From Patiria pectinifera (Eukaryota; Echinodermata; Asteroidea; Valvatida; Asterinidae), in contig CM057148.1 of NCBI GenBank assembly GCA_029964075.1, positions 29,381,916-29,445,915 on the forward strand: DNA of 64,000 bases, written 5' to 3'. Positions 46,001 to 54,059 of the stretch are shown here, in pieces. Positions within the stretch are counted from its first letter, which is position 1. Each line of letters starts with the position of its first letter. The position numbers were made by a program, and so were the translations under genes. Below the pieces are notes generated by a model, which saw only the letters and a program-made list of their open reading frames with translations, was not told the DNA's origin and made no database searches.

Positions 46001-48453
46001 ACTGATAAGGCCACACAAAAAAGTCTCCGGTTTCTGGTATGGAGCTTGCATAAAAAGTGGTGCGGCGACGCGGCTTTGTTTTTTTTTTTACCTGATTTTG
46101 TTGCTTCATATGTCGGCTGATGACTGCAAATGGTGCCCGACTAAACTTAGTGCAAATATATGGGAGTCCAGAGAGGCCACATTAAGCTTATTCTCGACCA
46201 TAACCCAATCTAAAAACACGTTAAAATTGTGCAGCAGCAGGATTCCAGTCAAACCAGTGAGTTTGGCGGTTTTGAGACATCATCTTTCATTGAAAAAAAA
46301 AACTTTTTCATTTTGCCGACGCGTATGGCTACGGCGACGCGCGCACATACCAGAAACCGGAGACTTTTTGTTTTGGCCTAAGTGTGTGCTGACATTAAAA
46401 TGGCATCACTGCAACAGCGCCCTAGGTGGTCAGGAAAATATTGGAACACTTAATTGAGTATTAGAAAAAGTGCACTTGACAACAAAAAAACTAAAAAGGG
46501 ATACATTTCCATACATTTCAGAGGAATGGAAATTTGCACAAAATATATTCCAGTGTAAAATTCATGTCATGGACCCTTTATGTACGGTACCGGTATCTTA
46601 TGCGCTGTGTGCCTTATCTTGTTTTGACAATTTCCCAGGTGCTTATTAGTGTCTACTCAGTTCCACAACATTTCCCCTAGAGAAATGCATGCACGGGCCC
46701 TTTCAGACATTTAGTTCATAATGTTATCAATTTGATGGGCAGTGGTAATTTACATTTATCGCTTTGCCTGAAACTATATGACAGGCTATTTACATGTAGG
46801 CCTACATGTGTTTATGACAACAATATGGAAAGGATTTGTTAGATGTCACACACACTCTGCACGCTTATAATCTGTATTACATGTATGAATCTAATTCTTT
46901 GAAGCATTGTACATTTCCACATTCAAAATCTGTCTGTCCGCTGCCCTGTCTTGCTCTTTGGGTTTTTTCTGCTTATGTATGTTTCCGCTTGTCTTTTTGT
47001 GCTCATACTATTAACAAAAGAGGAATGAGAGATTTCGTCTCAGTGCACACACAAATTCTGTTTGTAGTTCATAGACGACGGGCAGAGTACATCATTGCAT
47101 CAGTGCAACAAGGTCGTACATGTAACTCGATTCTGCAACAAAGTTGTATCTCATGCAAATACGCTCCGTGCAACAAGGTGATATCTTGTGTATTGCGATG
47201 TCCGTTGACTTTGTGTGTACATCCGGGTTATTTTAAGTGAGATACAACCTTTTGACATTGAAAACTCGCATTTCAGGTGCACAACATCAACACGCCATTT
47301 TAGGAGATACATGTACGACCATGTTCCACAGACATGACTACACATGTACATGTACGTATGTTGTCCGAAAGGTTGTGTCAAAACTGGTTCTCAAAGAGAT
47401 TGTTTTCACACGGAGTTTCTGCAAACCTACCTTGCTGTTATCCCACCATGCAACATTTCCATTCTTATAGTTTAGTGACCTTTGACATGATGAATTGCCA
47501 ACTCTGATAAAAAACTATATAACAATGTACGGTACCAATACTATTGTACATCCGAGTGACTCACTGACTCACTCATCGACAGTCACTTGACTCACTCCCC
47601 GATTGTCACTTTCTTACTGTCACTTGAACTGTCATTTGACTCACTGACTCACTGACTTCCCGTCACTTGACTCACTGACTCACTCACTGACTCACTCCCC
47701 GACTGTCACTAGACTCACTGGCTCACTCACTGACTCACTTTCTGACTCCCCCTTGACTCACTTGACTCACTCACTGACTGTCACTTGACTCACTGACTCA
47801 CTCCCCGATTTTCATTTGACTCACTGACTCACTCCCCCCCCCCGACTGTCACTTGACTCACTGACTCACACCCTGATTTTCACTTGAATCACTGACTCAC
47901 TCCCGAACGTCACTTGACTCACTGACTCACTCACTGACTGTCGCTTGACTCACTGACTCACGTGACTGCCACTTGGGAATTACACTTGGCCGAAGCCTGT
48001 GCCAATGAATGAAAGAATTCCATTTAATAGTCATTCTGAATCGATTGAATAATTGTGCCCTGGAACCAGCTTTACTACATTTGTAGGTTTCCCTTTGTTC
48101 TTACGCTATGGTAAATGTGTATGCTATGCACTTCTCTTCTCAATATTTTTGTCATTATAAAATTGGAAAATAATATAAGAAATACAATTTTGAAACTGGT
48201 TTCGCATAATTTTGCATAAGTTTGCTGCTGGTTTGCATAATTGCTACATGTAACATTTTCCTATGCTTTACATGTACGTGCTCCATTTTTTGTTGTGCCT
48301 AACCGCCATGCATGTTTGATTTCTTTCTTTGTGGTTCTGGTATGTAGGTGTGAATCCTATGATTATCTCTTTGATGTTGCCGTCCAAATGAAGAAACTTG
48401 GCATGGATCCAACACAGAGGCCCACAGAGAGCACCAACCATGGAATTCAGTGA
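16040..48453 (+). CDS. APIP: Methylthioribulose-1-phosphate dehydratase (APAF1-interacting protein), isoform with first terminal exon
   Basis: Exons 16040-16060, 16724-16818, 18641-18689, 22177-22294, 23861-23996, 37962-38022, 41796-41902 and 48348-48453 join in phase to 230 residues plus stop (human about 242). This is the class II aldolase-fold, zinc-dependent enzyme that dehydrates 5-methylthioribulose-1-phosphate in cytosolic methionine salvage; in mammals it also binds APAF1 and restrains cell death. Visible: HPRNLIPEL near the N terminus, GWMTGTGGS substrate loop, IYIAPSG, zinc ligands His101 and His103 (AVIHSHSK), catalytic Glu125 (IEMVKG) and third zinc ligand His181 ([10 protein letters not shown]). 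The spacings 24 and 80 equal those of human His115, Glu139 and His195. All key residues are present. A second last exon at 52644 gives another isoform. Confidence 0.96.
16126..16345. mobile_element. Palindromic MITE family G, copy 1
   Basis: AATGAAAGGTTTGCGGAAAC and GTTTCCGCAAACCTTTCATT form the arms; AAGTAAGATTTTAGG lies outside the left arm. It starts 65 bp after APIP exon 1. Confidence 0.72.
16724..16818 (+). CDS. APIP: APIP exon 2
   Basis: Encodes [19 protein letters not shown] then [13 protein letters not shown]. Acceptor TGGTACAG, donor GTGCGT, leaving in phase 2. It contains the conserved GTGG loop of the class II aldolase/adducin fold. Human has GGGIS where this protein has GGSMS. 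Confidence 0.96.
16875..17355. mobile_element. DNA element with CACTGATCTCTATA ends
   Basis: Starts CACTGATCTCTATATAAAG and ends (reverse complement) CACTGATCTCTATAAAGACT, an inverted repeat of about 30 bp that includes GGATAGCG. It begins 56 bp after APIP exon 2. CACTR ends suggest a CACTA/Chapaev-type origin; no convincing target duplication. Confidence 0.62.
18030..18370. repeat. Degenerate GGATTTTGGAGGATTGAGGA repeats
   Basis: About seven loosely spaced copies of the phrase, with relatives at 17385-17660 and 20930-21115. Perhaps an old minisatellite; no coding sense. Confidence 0.6.
18641..18689 (+). CDS. APIP: APIP exon 3
   Basis: Encodes [16 protein letters not shown] after completing a Gly codon. 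Acceptor ATATTACAG, donor GTAGGC, leaving in phase 0. Near-identical to the human segment. Confidence 0.96.
20323..20862. mobile_element. TTAA MITE family A, copy 2
   Basis: Starts TTAAAGGGAATATAGG, ends ACTTTCCCTTTAG; central near-palindrome TCGGCCGACC flanked by CCAACGGTGG and CCAGCGTTGG. Confidence 0.75.
21285..22010 (-). mobile_element. 5'-truncated L2/CR1-type LINE fragment
   Basis: A minus-strand frame (open 21937-21422, readable upstream to about 22005) has the reverse-transcriptase C-terminal pattern: [60 protein letters not shown] and [10 protein letters not shown]. After the stop comes a 3' region ending in an (ATA)n microsatellite at 21284-21311. Only the last sixth of an ORF2 remains. 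It lies in APIP intron 3. Confidence 0.88.
22177..22294 (+). CDS. APIP: APIP exon 4
   Basis: Encodes [20 protein letters not shown], then [19 protein letters not shown]. The polypyrimidine tract is a run of about 16 T before GATAG. Donor GTAAGT, leaving in phase 1. Confidence 0.95.
22472..22962. mobile_element. TTAA MITE family C, copy 2
   Basis: Reverse orientation of copy 1, with TTAA at both edges and the same GTCCATCATTTG ends. It lies in APIP intron 4 about 180 bp after exon 4. Confidence 0.7.
23861..23996 (+). CDS. APIP: APIP exon 5 (two zinc histidines, catalytic Glu)
   Basis: Encodes [20 protein letters not shown], then [20 protein letters not shown] and TGGNIR. It carries His101, His103 and Glu125. 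Acceptor TTCTCCAG, donor GTAAGT, leaving in phase 2. The following intron of nearly 14 kb is the longest in the gene. Confidence 0.96.
24126..24886. mobile_element. TTAA MITE family A, copy 3, interrupted by a SINE
   Basis: Left end AGAGGGAAGATAGAACATTT, right end TTATTCCCTTTAA. A tRNA-derived SINE in reverse orientation (about 24262-24590) splits the element: the text GTGTGCTGTCATTT before it resumes as TTTTCAAGAAAAATGG after it. Confidence 0.72.
24262..24590 (-). mobile_element. tRNA-derived SINE (minus) inside family A copy 3
   Basis: Reverse strand: GCTTGGGTGGCTTGTGCAT head, B-box CCGGTTCGAATCCTGG, then GCGGATCGCATGTGAG. It interrupts the MITE 24126-24886. Confidence 0.7.
25479..26402. 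mobile_element. hAT-type element with CAAGTC subterminal arrays and a BED-finger remnant
   Basis: Starts CAGAGGTGGCAGCAAG; ends AGCAACTCTG. Flanking GTGAATAG (25471-25478, 26403-26410) is an exact 8-bp target duplication. Subterminal arrays of CAAGTCAAGTCACAAGTC lie at both sides. 26227-26118 on the minus strand encodes a BED-like zinc finger. Confidence 0.88.
26118..26227 (-). pseudogene. BED zinc finger remnant of a hAT transposase
   Basis: Reads [20 protein letters not shown], then [16 protein letters not shown] and stop. The CxxC...HxxxxH spacing and NFMRHLKTH are typical of BED fingers at the N terminus of hAT transposases. No downstream transposase domain is present. Confidence 0.75.
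27463..27668. mobile_element. Foldback element of CATAAGTCCGACG type
   Basis: TCATAGGTCCGA on the left pairs with TCGGACCTATGAGG on the right; AAGTCCGACGTCTCAT and GACGTCGG also pair. Related in motif to 35185 and 41039. Confidence 0.6.
28100..28700. repeat. Repeat also present in the large Harbinger-like element
   Basis: GCTCTAAAATGCACCAGAGA, GAATTTTAAGGACAAATCT and CCTTAATTTCTTAATTTGAA have close matches at 63190-63500. Confidence 0.6.
29850..30590. repeat. Element bounded by GATAATGACCGG words
   Basis: GTGATAATGACCGGG and GTTAATGGACCG at left, CCATTATCACCGTTAATGACC at right, and GATAAATACCTTT against AAGGTATTTATTAATG. Inverted ends of an old DNA element; related words occur at 37380-37500 and 51540-51740. 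Confidence 0.45.
30625..31185. repeat. Repeat E, copy 2, holding the empty MULE target
   Basis: Uninterrupted version of the repeat split at 8869/10866. Only one copy of the 9-bp target is present here (ACATAAAGC, 30958-30966, the reverse complement of GCTTTATGT). Confidence 0.72.
33547..34691. mobile_element. TTAA MITE family F, copy 1, with nested insertion
   Basis: Edges TTAA; ends AAAAGGACCATGAAAT and CATGGACCCTTTAA are inverted repeats. The family A element at 34070-34630 is inserted in it; comparison with 45821-46579 shows the sequence on both sides to be continuous. Confidence 0.65.
34070..34630. mobile_element. TTAA MITE family A, copy 4 (inverted), nested in family F
   Basis: Starts TTAAAGGGAATGCACATC and ends CATGTATTCCCTTGAAG. 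It lies inside the family F element 33547-34691. Carries a perfect 34-bp palindrome at 34422-34455 centred on GGTCGGCCGACC. Confidence 0.75.
35185..35480. repeat. Single arm of the GTCCGA foldback family
   Basis: GGTCCGATAGTCCGAGGGTT, TTCTTTAGTCCGAA and GTCCAAAAATGAAAT run in the same order as the left arm of 41039-41646; no right arm follows. Confidence 0.7.
36385..36460 (+). mobile_element. SINE head fragment
   Basis: GGTTGGCGTAGCGGTA and TGCTGTGACCCGG resemble tRNA-derived SINE A- and B-box regions; the rest runs into C-rich sequence. Confidence 0.35.
36840..36932. mobile_element. hAT-type end (CACTGGCGGCGCCAG)
   Basis: The reverse strand starts CACTGGCGGCGCCAG and runs into GGGGGG blocks, as in the widespread CAGTGGCGGCGCCA hAT MITEs. 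C-rich text at 36437-36506 may belong to it. Confidence 0.5.
37962..38022 (+). CDS. APIP: APIP exon 6
   Basis: Encodes [20 protein letters not shown] after completing an Arg codon. Acceptor TATCTTTAG, donor GTGAGT, leaving in phase 0. Matches human VVPIIENTP. Confidence 0.95.
38536..39062. mobile_element. TTAA MITE family C, copy 3 (diverged)
   Basis: Shares the GATCATTTGCAGCTAT start, the AACTCCCTGTGAAA segment and the CTCATCAGGTTAGATTTTGA end with copies 1 and 2; the right edge is decayed. Confidence 0.6.
39880..40110. repeat. Palindromic element with two hammerhead-like motifs
   Basis: Arms GATCGTTAGAGGTG and CACCTCTAACGATT; outer TCTGTATACAG and CTGTATAC. Inside, CTGATGA-stem-AAAC on minus (39955-39932) and CCAATGA-stem-GAAAA on plus (40023-40053). 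Confidence 0.6.
41039..41646. mobile_element. Foldback transposon (GTCCGA family) with 8-bp target duplication
   Basis: TTGTAACC flanks it at 41031-41038 and 41647-41654. The left half is a series of AGTCCGAAGGTTC phrases; the right half is the inverse GAACCTTCGGACTAT series, so the element is nearly one long hairpin. No coding capacity. Confidence 0.85.
41796..41902 (+). CDS. APIP: APIP exon 7 (third zinc histidine)
   Basis: Encodes [20 protein letters not shown] then [16 protein letters not shown]. His181 is the third zinc ligand. The donor GTAAGT leaves in phase 2, compatible with both terminal exons. The acceptor TTCTGAAG has a modest pyrimidine tract. Confidence 0.96.
42423..42935. mobile_element. 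TTAA MITE family A, copy 5
   Basis: The best-preserved ends in the window: TTAAAGGGAAAATACAAC at left, GTATATTCCCTTTAA at right. The central palindrome is half deleted. Confidence 0.8.
43940..44430. repeat. Family F, copy 3 (inverted, partial)
   Basis: Reverse complement of 33570-34040: GAAAAGTGCACTTCTTTA, CAGTGTTGCTG-like and TTGAAAATGGCAAAACG segments match. No clear ends. Confidence 0.5.
44448..44700. mobile_element. Palindromic MITE family G, copy 2
   Basis: Same arms as 16126-16345 with a different loop that includes CTGAAGACGGTC...TGACCGGAACGTC (44560-44592). Confidence 0.72.
45821..46579. mobile_element. TTAA MITE family F, copy 2, with nested Harbinger-like MITE
   Basis: Starts TTAAAGGGCCCATGTAAT, ends GTCATGGACCCTTTA. 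It contains 46009-46378. Shared with copy 1: TGTGTCCCATT..., CATTGCCATTTTCAA and GGAAATTTGCACAA. Confidence 0.65.
46009..46378. mobile_element. Harbinger-like MITE (370 bp)
   Basis: GGCCACACAAAAAAGTCTCC at left, AGACTTTTTGTTTTGGCC at right, with CCGGTTTCTGGTAT/ATACCAGAAACCGG inside; TAA on both sides (46006-46008, 46379-46381). A trace of the right end recurs at 51955-51990. Confidence 0.78.
47090..47320. repeat. Family D repeat, copy 2 (inverted)
   Basis: Matches 5870-6060 in reverse orientation, including the CTCCGTGCAACAAGG and TAGGAGATA segments. Confidence 0.5.
47553..47966. repeat. CACTGACTCACT minisatellite
   Basis: Irregular tandem of GACTCACTGACTCACTC and GACTGTCACTTGACTCA, about 410 bp, in APIP intron 7 some 380 bp before exon 8a. 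Confidence 0.9.
48348..48453 (+). CDS. APIP: APIP terminal exon 8a
   Basis: Encodes [20 protein letters not shown] then [14 protein letters not shown] and stop. Acceptor GGTATGTAG, phase 2. This is the closer match to the human C terminus (CECYDYLFDIAVSMKKVGLD). A possible ATTAAA poly(A) signal lies near 48944. Confidence 0.95.
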
Positions 48454-49440
48454 CTTTGCAAGTCACACCTGTCACAAGGCATGAATGTTTGCTTCTTTTG
48501 CAGTGTGTTCCTGCATCAACCCGTGACTTCTCGTGGATTTGTCCATCATCTCTAACTGGCATTAACAAACATTTGCATTCATCTCTTGCCTCATGCAGTT
48601 ATACTTTTGCTCGTCCTAACCCTAACTTAACCAGTAACATCCAAGATTTTCCAAAGAGAGGTGGCTGGGATGTTGAAGTCCACGATTTTTCAAGGGGGGT
48701 GGGTGATGGATCATGCCTTGCAGTCAACACATAAAAAAGTCTTGCGGGATCCCCCTGGCATGCTGGCAGTATTTATTCAGTCAGTTAGTAAGCACGCTTT
48801 TCAGCGTACCTAACCAAAATCAACCATGACCTCATTTGACCCCTAGATGACCTTTCACCTGAAATGTCTCAAGTCATCTTAAGTTCCCGTATCCAAATAT
48901 TATTGTTTTGTTTAGATTGAAGTCTGACTTATCATATGACAGCATTAAACAGTTAAAGAGATTGTGGAATGCTGAAAGTCGTTTTGTGTTTTATTTTTTT
49001 TTTTATTGTAGAGTAGACCCATATATATCATAATGACAAACTGCCATTCTTTTGTAATGTGCGTTTACATGTTTATAAAACTGAAATTCATCGAGTAATT
49101 TGTTGATCAGCGAGCGCGTAATTGAAATCAACAGTTGTCGGGTTCTTCGTAAAATCAGAAAAATCGTGACGTTATCAACAGGACTCGTTTATACTACGCT
49201 GCATAGGGAGTCCTGTTTATTACGTCACAATTTACTATGTTTTGTTTGCTGCCCCCAACGATGACTTTTACACAAATTGCACGTTCGGGTCGAAACAGGA
49301 CCTGAAAAACAGCTCTCAAAAGTACCTTTTGTATTCATTTCATGACAGAAACAATAGTCGTTTTTATTTCATCACACCTTAGGCTACATATACCCAAAAA
49401 ATGACGGAAATGTCCTCGAGCATTCCACAACCTCTTTAAC

Positions 49441-49525
49441 CTAACCAAAAAGAAACACACAGACACATAGAAGGAATACACTCTCAAGATACCCCTTTGT
49501 TGGATTAAAAGCCAGGGGGATAAAA
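49441..49525. repeat. LINE-like 3' tail, second copy
   Basis: ACACACAGACACATAGAAGG then AAAAGCCAGGGGGATAAAA; homologous to 7830-7903. Confidence 0.4.
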
Positions 49526-49769
49526 ACCAAAGAATAGCCTGAAGCTATGAATCAAGATTGCAATATTGAGTGATGACGATATTCAGGGAACATCTTGACA
49601 TTTTGGATTCTTCCATGATGTACAAAATTAACATCAGACAGTCACAGCTTGGGGGATATCTGCTCATGTTCTGGGATCTGCTCATGTTCATTCAATACCT
49701 CTGTGTATTTCCTTATATTTTAGAGTACATCATTGAAACCCTAACCCTCCACGGTATTTTTGGTAGAAA

Positions 49770-50257
49770 CCCTGCCAAACGCAGCAACATGCAACACTTG
49801 ACTACAGTGGTGTAGCCAGGAATTTTTCAGTGGGTGGGGGGGCTGGAAAATGTCATGGGGGCGTCATGTAGATCAATAATATTTTGTTTAGAAACTCAAA
49901 ATCTCAGTGGGGGCGACTGGGGCGACAAGGTTTCATCGGGGGGGGGGGGCTGTTCAACCCCCGCCCCCTCCCTGTGGTTATGCAACTGCTTGTCTAATTG
50001 ACAAGCCTGCCCAGTGCAGCAAGATCCATCAGGCTACGCCACTGCTTGTCTAATTGACAAGCCAAAGTCTCAAGGCCAAACTGCCTCAGAGTTTGTGGTT
50101 CCCGAATGCAGCGGGATACAACTATGGCATTGTTCAATGGGACTAGCTCTCATTGTCTCAGAAGCGTCTGTTTATGCACTGGTGTTAACTTGGTAGCTGA
50201 ATGCATCAAAGTGCACCCGACTTTTTCACCTCGTGCACTGTGTTGCGTCTGGCAGGG
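49770..50257. mobile_element. Family B DNA element, copy 2, carrying a hAT MITE
   Basis: Starts CCCTGCCAAACGCAGCAAC, ends GTTGCGTCTGGCAGGG; the hAT insertion at 49805 interrupts it near its left end. Confidence 0.62.
49805..49988. mobile_element. hAT MITE (CAGTGGTGTAGCC ends)
   Basis: Ends CAGTGGTGTAGCCAGG and GGTTATGCAACTG. Flanks CTTGACTA and CTTGTCTA form an 8-bp target duplication with one mismatch. The interior is G-rich then C-rich, as usual for the widespread CAGTGGCGTAGCC elements. The homologous site near 4732 is empty. Confidence 0.82.
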
Positions 50258-50744
50258 TTAGGATAGAATAAAACGTTATACAGCTTCTCAATTTTAGAGG
50301 CTCAGTTACATTTGAACAATGTTGGTCATAATTGCTGTGTTTTCATTTAAAATGTCCATTGAGTTAGAATACATGGCTGGATTGCAGGTGCATTTTGCTC
50401 TCGCATCCCATCACCGGCTTGCATTTGTTTGGTAGACGCGTTTTAAAATAGATTGTGAATTGCATTACCATTTGCATTAAACTTTCGGAAGCACGTTTCG
50501 AATGACATTTCAACTCAAACTCTTGTTTCCTGTCTACACCCCATTTCCTGAGCATATGCTTGTCATTTCCAGAATTTTTCATTTCCATTATCCCCCTGTA
50601 TCCCATTTGTAGAACCACCCCCTGCATTCTATCGTGCTCATTTCCTAAATATTTCCTAAAATCCCATCCATTCGGAATTCTTCCCCTGCCCCATATTTAG
50701 TGTCATTCCGTTTCCAGAGAATTTCCAACATACGATTTTTCTAA

Positions 50745-51190
50745 ACACTTCCTACCTCCCATTCTCATTAACCTTCGTGTATCCCATTCCAAAAATACTC
50801 GCTGCCTCTCATTCCAAAACACATCCAACCTCCCACTCCCAAAACACTTCCTGTCTCCCATTCCCAAACCACCTCCTCCTCTTTCTATTCCCTAATCACA
50901 TCCTGCCTCCCATTCCCAAAACACTTCCTGCTTTACATTCCCAACACTTCATGCCTCCCATTCCCAAAACACTTCCTGCATCCCATTCCCAAAACACTTC
51001 AAGCCTTCCATTCCCAAAACACTTCCTGCCTCCCATTCCCAAAACACTTGCTGCATCCCATTCCCAAAACACTTCCTCCTCCCATTCCCACTACACTTCA
51101 TACCGCCCATTCCCAAAACACTTCATGCCTCCCATTCCCAAAACACGTCCTGTTTTACATTCCCAAAAACACTTCCTGCCTCCCATTCCC
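50745..51190. repeat. 25-bp minisatellite (CATTCCCAAAACACTTCCTG)
   Basis: About 17 copies of a 25-bp CT-rich unit. The period is not a multiple of three, so an open frame on the plus strand (50777-51526) is a by-product, not a gene. Lies between APIP exons 8a and 8b. Confidence 0.92.
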
Positions 51191-51654
51191 AAGATTAAGT
51201 CGAACTTCCCATTTTCATACCTCTTCGTCCAATTTCCTCAAAACCTAATGTTTTCCATTTCCAGGAAAGCACTGTACATGTACCTCCTTTTCCATGATTC
51301 TGCCTGCATTCCCGTTCCCCTTCATGGTTCCCATTTTTCTAACATTGTGTATACCTGGTGGTTACCTTTTGTAGAGCACATACTTGTAAGCCTCAGTTAT
51401 CTATCAATTCAGAGTATTTCCTGGATCCTACCAACTCCAACTTGTGTCGACTCTTTCATTATGTCACCGTTATACTCTTCACCTCAAACCTGCTATTTAA
51501 GAATATCTAACATCTACCATTGGTAGATAAATAAATACCTAGTTTACCCGTTCCTTTTTTGAGAGCCCGTCACGTGGATGGTTTTAAACGGTTGATAAAA
51601 CAACGGCTGGCTGGTTTAAACAGTATTAAACAAGTACCTTTAAAACCAGCTTGG

Positions 51655-51735
51655 GCCTGGTCGCCGATAATGTCTCTCACCTTCAGCTGGGGCCATTATC
51701 GGCGTCCAGGCCCCTAGCCGGTTTTAAACGTGCTT
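51655..51735. repeat. Hairpin CGCCGATAATG / CATTATCGGCG
   Basis: GGGCCTGGTCGCCGATAATG pairs with CATTATCGGCGTCCAGGCCC; AAACCAGC and CCGGTTTTAAAC lie outside. Probably a small MITE. Confidence 0.65.
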
Positions 51736-52643
51736 ATTAAAACATATTTTATCCCTTATTTTCAGTATATATCCTGCCTATGTTCAGAATACCATGTACT
51801 TTGCAGCTCCCATCTCTGTCCACACTAAATGTTACAACTGTGTGACATTTTCAGAAGGAATTTCCTGCTGTAAAATGTTTCCCTTATTTTTTGCTTGCGC
51901 ATATGTTCCCTCTATATGCTTGTTAGCTCGGAAAGATCAAGATAACTTGAGCAATACCAGAAACTGGAGACTTTTTTGGGGGGCCTAAGATGTAACGTTT
52001 GTCACATGAACAGACAATTTTCTTTCCCAACCCATAACTCAAAGCATGATGACCAAAATGCAGTAATTGTTCTCAGCAAGATTTTATAGATTTGTGTTGA
52101 AATATATTGACAAAATGTCAATACCAGCCAGTATCACGTTTGTCACTACATGGACAGACACTGTGACAGCTGAACTAGCTTGAAAATTTAGCAAATTTCT
52201 CATCTTTGAAATTGTTGCTGACCATAATTCAACATGTCAAGTGTTTTTTTCTGTAATAACACCTCTTTTATATAACCTGAAGCAAAAAAAATGTTTTGCA
52301 TGGTTATATGCACGTCCCTCCAGGACCCCCAAAAATGTGCTGACATGTCATCAAATTTCTCATTTTTGAGTCAACCAACAACCAAATCCTTTGTGATTGT
52401 GTAAACTATCTCTCAACAATTGTACAGCTACTATTACCATCATTAAAGTGTATTTCCTGAGTTTCAACACAATTTAAATTAGAGCTCATTGTGATGTTGT
52501 GCAGTTGTAAAATTTAGTGTGGACTCTCCCATTATTACAAAAACAGCAAAATAGACATCCTAATTGAAATGAAACGTCCAGTGATTCCCCTCGCAAACCA
52601 CCACAATTGATTGGATTTTGATGTTTGTCCTTTTTTTATATAG

Positions 52644-52731
52644 GTGTGAGTGCTACGACTACCTATTTGAGATTGCGTGCGCCATGATTCAGCTGGGGAT
52701 GGACCCCAGCACCAAGCCCCTGGAGCACTGA
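52644..52731 (+). CDS. APIP: APIP alternative terminal exon 8b
   Basis: Encodes CECYDYLFEIACAMIQLGMD then PSTKPLEH and stop, after a pyrimidine tract and TATATAG acceptor. It is homologous to exon 8a, has the same entry phase, and lies 4.2 kb downstream with no other APIP exon between. Replacing 8a gives a 224-residue protein. The reading frame is intact and the CECYDYLF motif is closer to human than exon 8a at that point, so it looks like a functional mutually exclusive last exon, not a decayed copy. Expression is not shown by sequence alone. Confidence 0.85.
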
Positions 52732-53060
52732 TGGCGGCCTGACGGAAACCATCTGTTTCTCTCCGATGAACATATCACTAATCTACATGTACTAGGCTAA
52801 AACAATCAAAGGGAAATCAGAAACGACGATGGGTGGCAATTGCAGTGTCCGGACTTCATCTGAGGCAATGCAATAACTCACCCTGAATCTTGATAGCTAT
52901 ATTTTATATAAAAAATCATTTTTGTCCTTAGAAGAGACAGATATAAATTAAAAGTACTTCCTTGAGAATCGTTAATATTATCTTATTTCAAAGGAGGAAA
53001 ACTAGGGACCAGAGAGTTCCAGCTTGAAAATCACTCTATTTGTAAATTAAAACACGATAT

Positions 53061-53199
53061 GTTTACTGGCTATAAAACTGGTATCATCTGAAAGCGCTAA
53101 TCTCCTGGTGGCACTTTCAATGATACAAATGTTTAAATATCATTGAAAAGCATAGAGATTACGCTTTCCAGATGATACCGTTTTTTATAGCCAGTAAAC
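53061..53199. repeat. 139-bp hairpin downstream of APIP exon 8b
   Basis: GTTTACTGGCTATAAAA and TTTTATAGCCAGTAAAC are perfect arms; TGGTATCATCTG, GCTAATCTC and CAATGATA continue the pairing with few mismatches. Confidence 0.85.
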
Positions 53200-53294
53200 A
53201 TTCAGACTTGTCCATACTGGTTCTTCAAAATTGGTTTTCCTTTTTATTGAAAACGCCTGTATGAAGTGATTTCCGCTGTTTCTAAATATGAGAG

Positions 53295-53440
53295 TACGTT
53301 TATTATCTCCGCCAAGGAGGTTTCGTTTTCATCACATTTGGTTAGTTTGTTGGTTGGTAGGTTTGTCTGTTAACAAGATAACTCAAAAAGTTATGGACGG
53401 ATTTGCATGAAAACATTTTCTAGGGGTACATGTACAAATC
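53295..53440. repeat. Dispersed repeat TTATCTCCGCCAAGGAGG
   Basis: The phrase CTCCGCCAAGGAGG with the following TCATCACATTTGGTTAGTTT and AAAAAGTTATGGACGGATTT is one I recall as common in marine invertebrate genomes; only one copy is in the window. Confidence 0.45.
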
Positions 53441-53539
53441 GATTAGATTTTGGAAGTGATCGGGATCTGTATCTGGGTCCAGGATATTTTAAAGGATCCG
53501 TCACCATTTATGCGGGTATTTTTCTGTGTACTGATGACA

Positions 53540-54039
53540 NNNNNNNNNNNNNNNNNNNNNNNNNNNNNNNNNNNNNNNNNNNNNNNNNNNNNNNNNNNNN
53601 NNNNNNNNNNNNNNNNNNNNNNNNNNNNNNNNNNNNNNNNNNNNNNNNNNNNNNNNNNNNNNNNNNNNNNNNNNNNNNNNNNNNNNNNNNNNNNNNNNNN
53701 NNNNNNNNNNNNNNNNNNNNNNNNNNNNNNNNNNNNNNNNNNNNNNNNNNNNNNNNNNNNNNNNNNNNNNNNNNNNNNNNNNNNNNNNNNNNNNNNNNNN
53801 NNNNNNNNNNNNNNNNNNNNNNNNNNNNNNNNNNNNNNNNNNNNNNNNNNNNNNNNNNNNNNNNNNNNNNNNNNNNNNNNNNNNNNNNNNNNNNNNNNNN
53901 NNNNNNNNNNNNNNNNNNNNNNNNNNNNNNNNNNNNNNNNNNNNNNNNNNNNNNNNNNNNNNNNNNNNNNNNNNNNNNNNNNNNNNNNNNNNNNNNNNNN
54001 NNNNNNNNNNNNNNNNNNNNNNNNNNNNNNNNNNNNNNN
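53540..54039. other. Assembly gap (500 N)
   Basis: Exactly 500 N, a conventional placeholder size; the true length is unknown. Confidence 0.99.
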
Positions 54040-54059
54040 GACATCAGAATATCATATTG

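Larger units (their letters stand above)
48454..52643. other. Interval between APIP terminal exons 8a and 8b
   Basis: Contains the 3' UTR of the 8a isoform, a family B element with a hAT insertion, a LINE-like tail and the 25-bp minisatellite. 51780-52640 holds no recognised feature except a trace of the Harbinger-like end. Confidence 0.5.

Noticed and set aside
50777..51526. 249-codon plus-strand frame of PIPKTLPASHSQN repeats
   Set aside because: Produced by the 25-bp minisatellite; equivalent patterns appear in the other frames.
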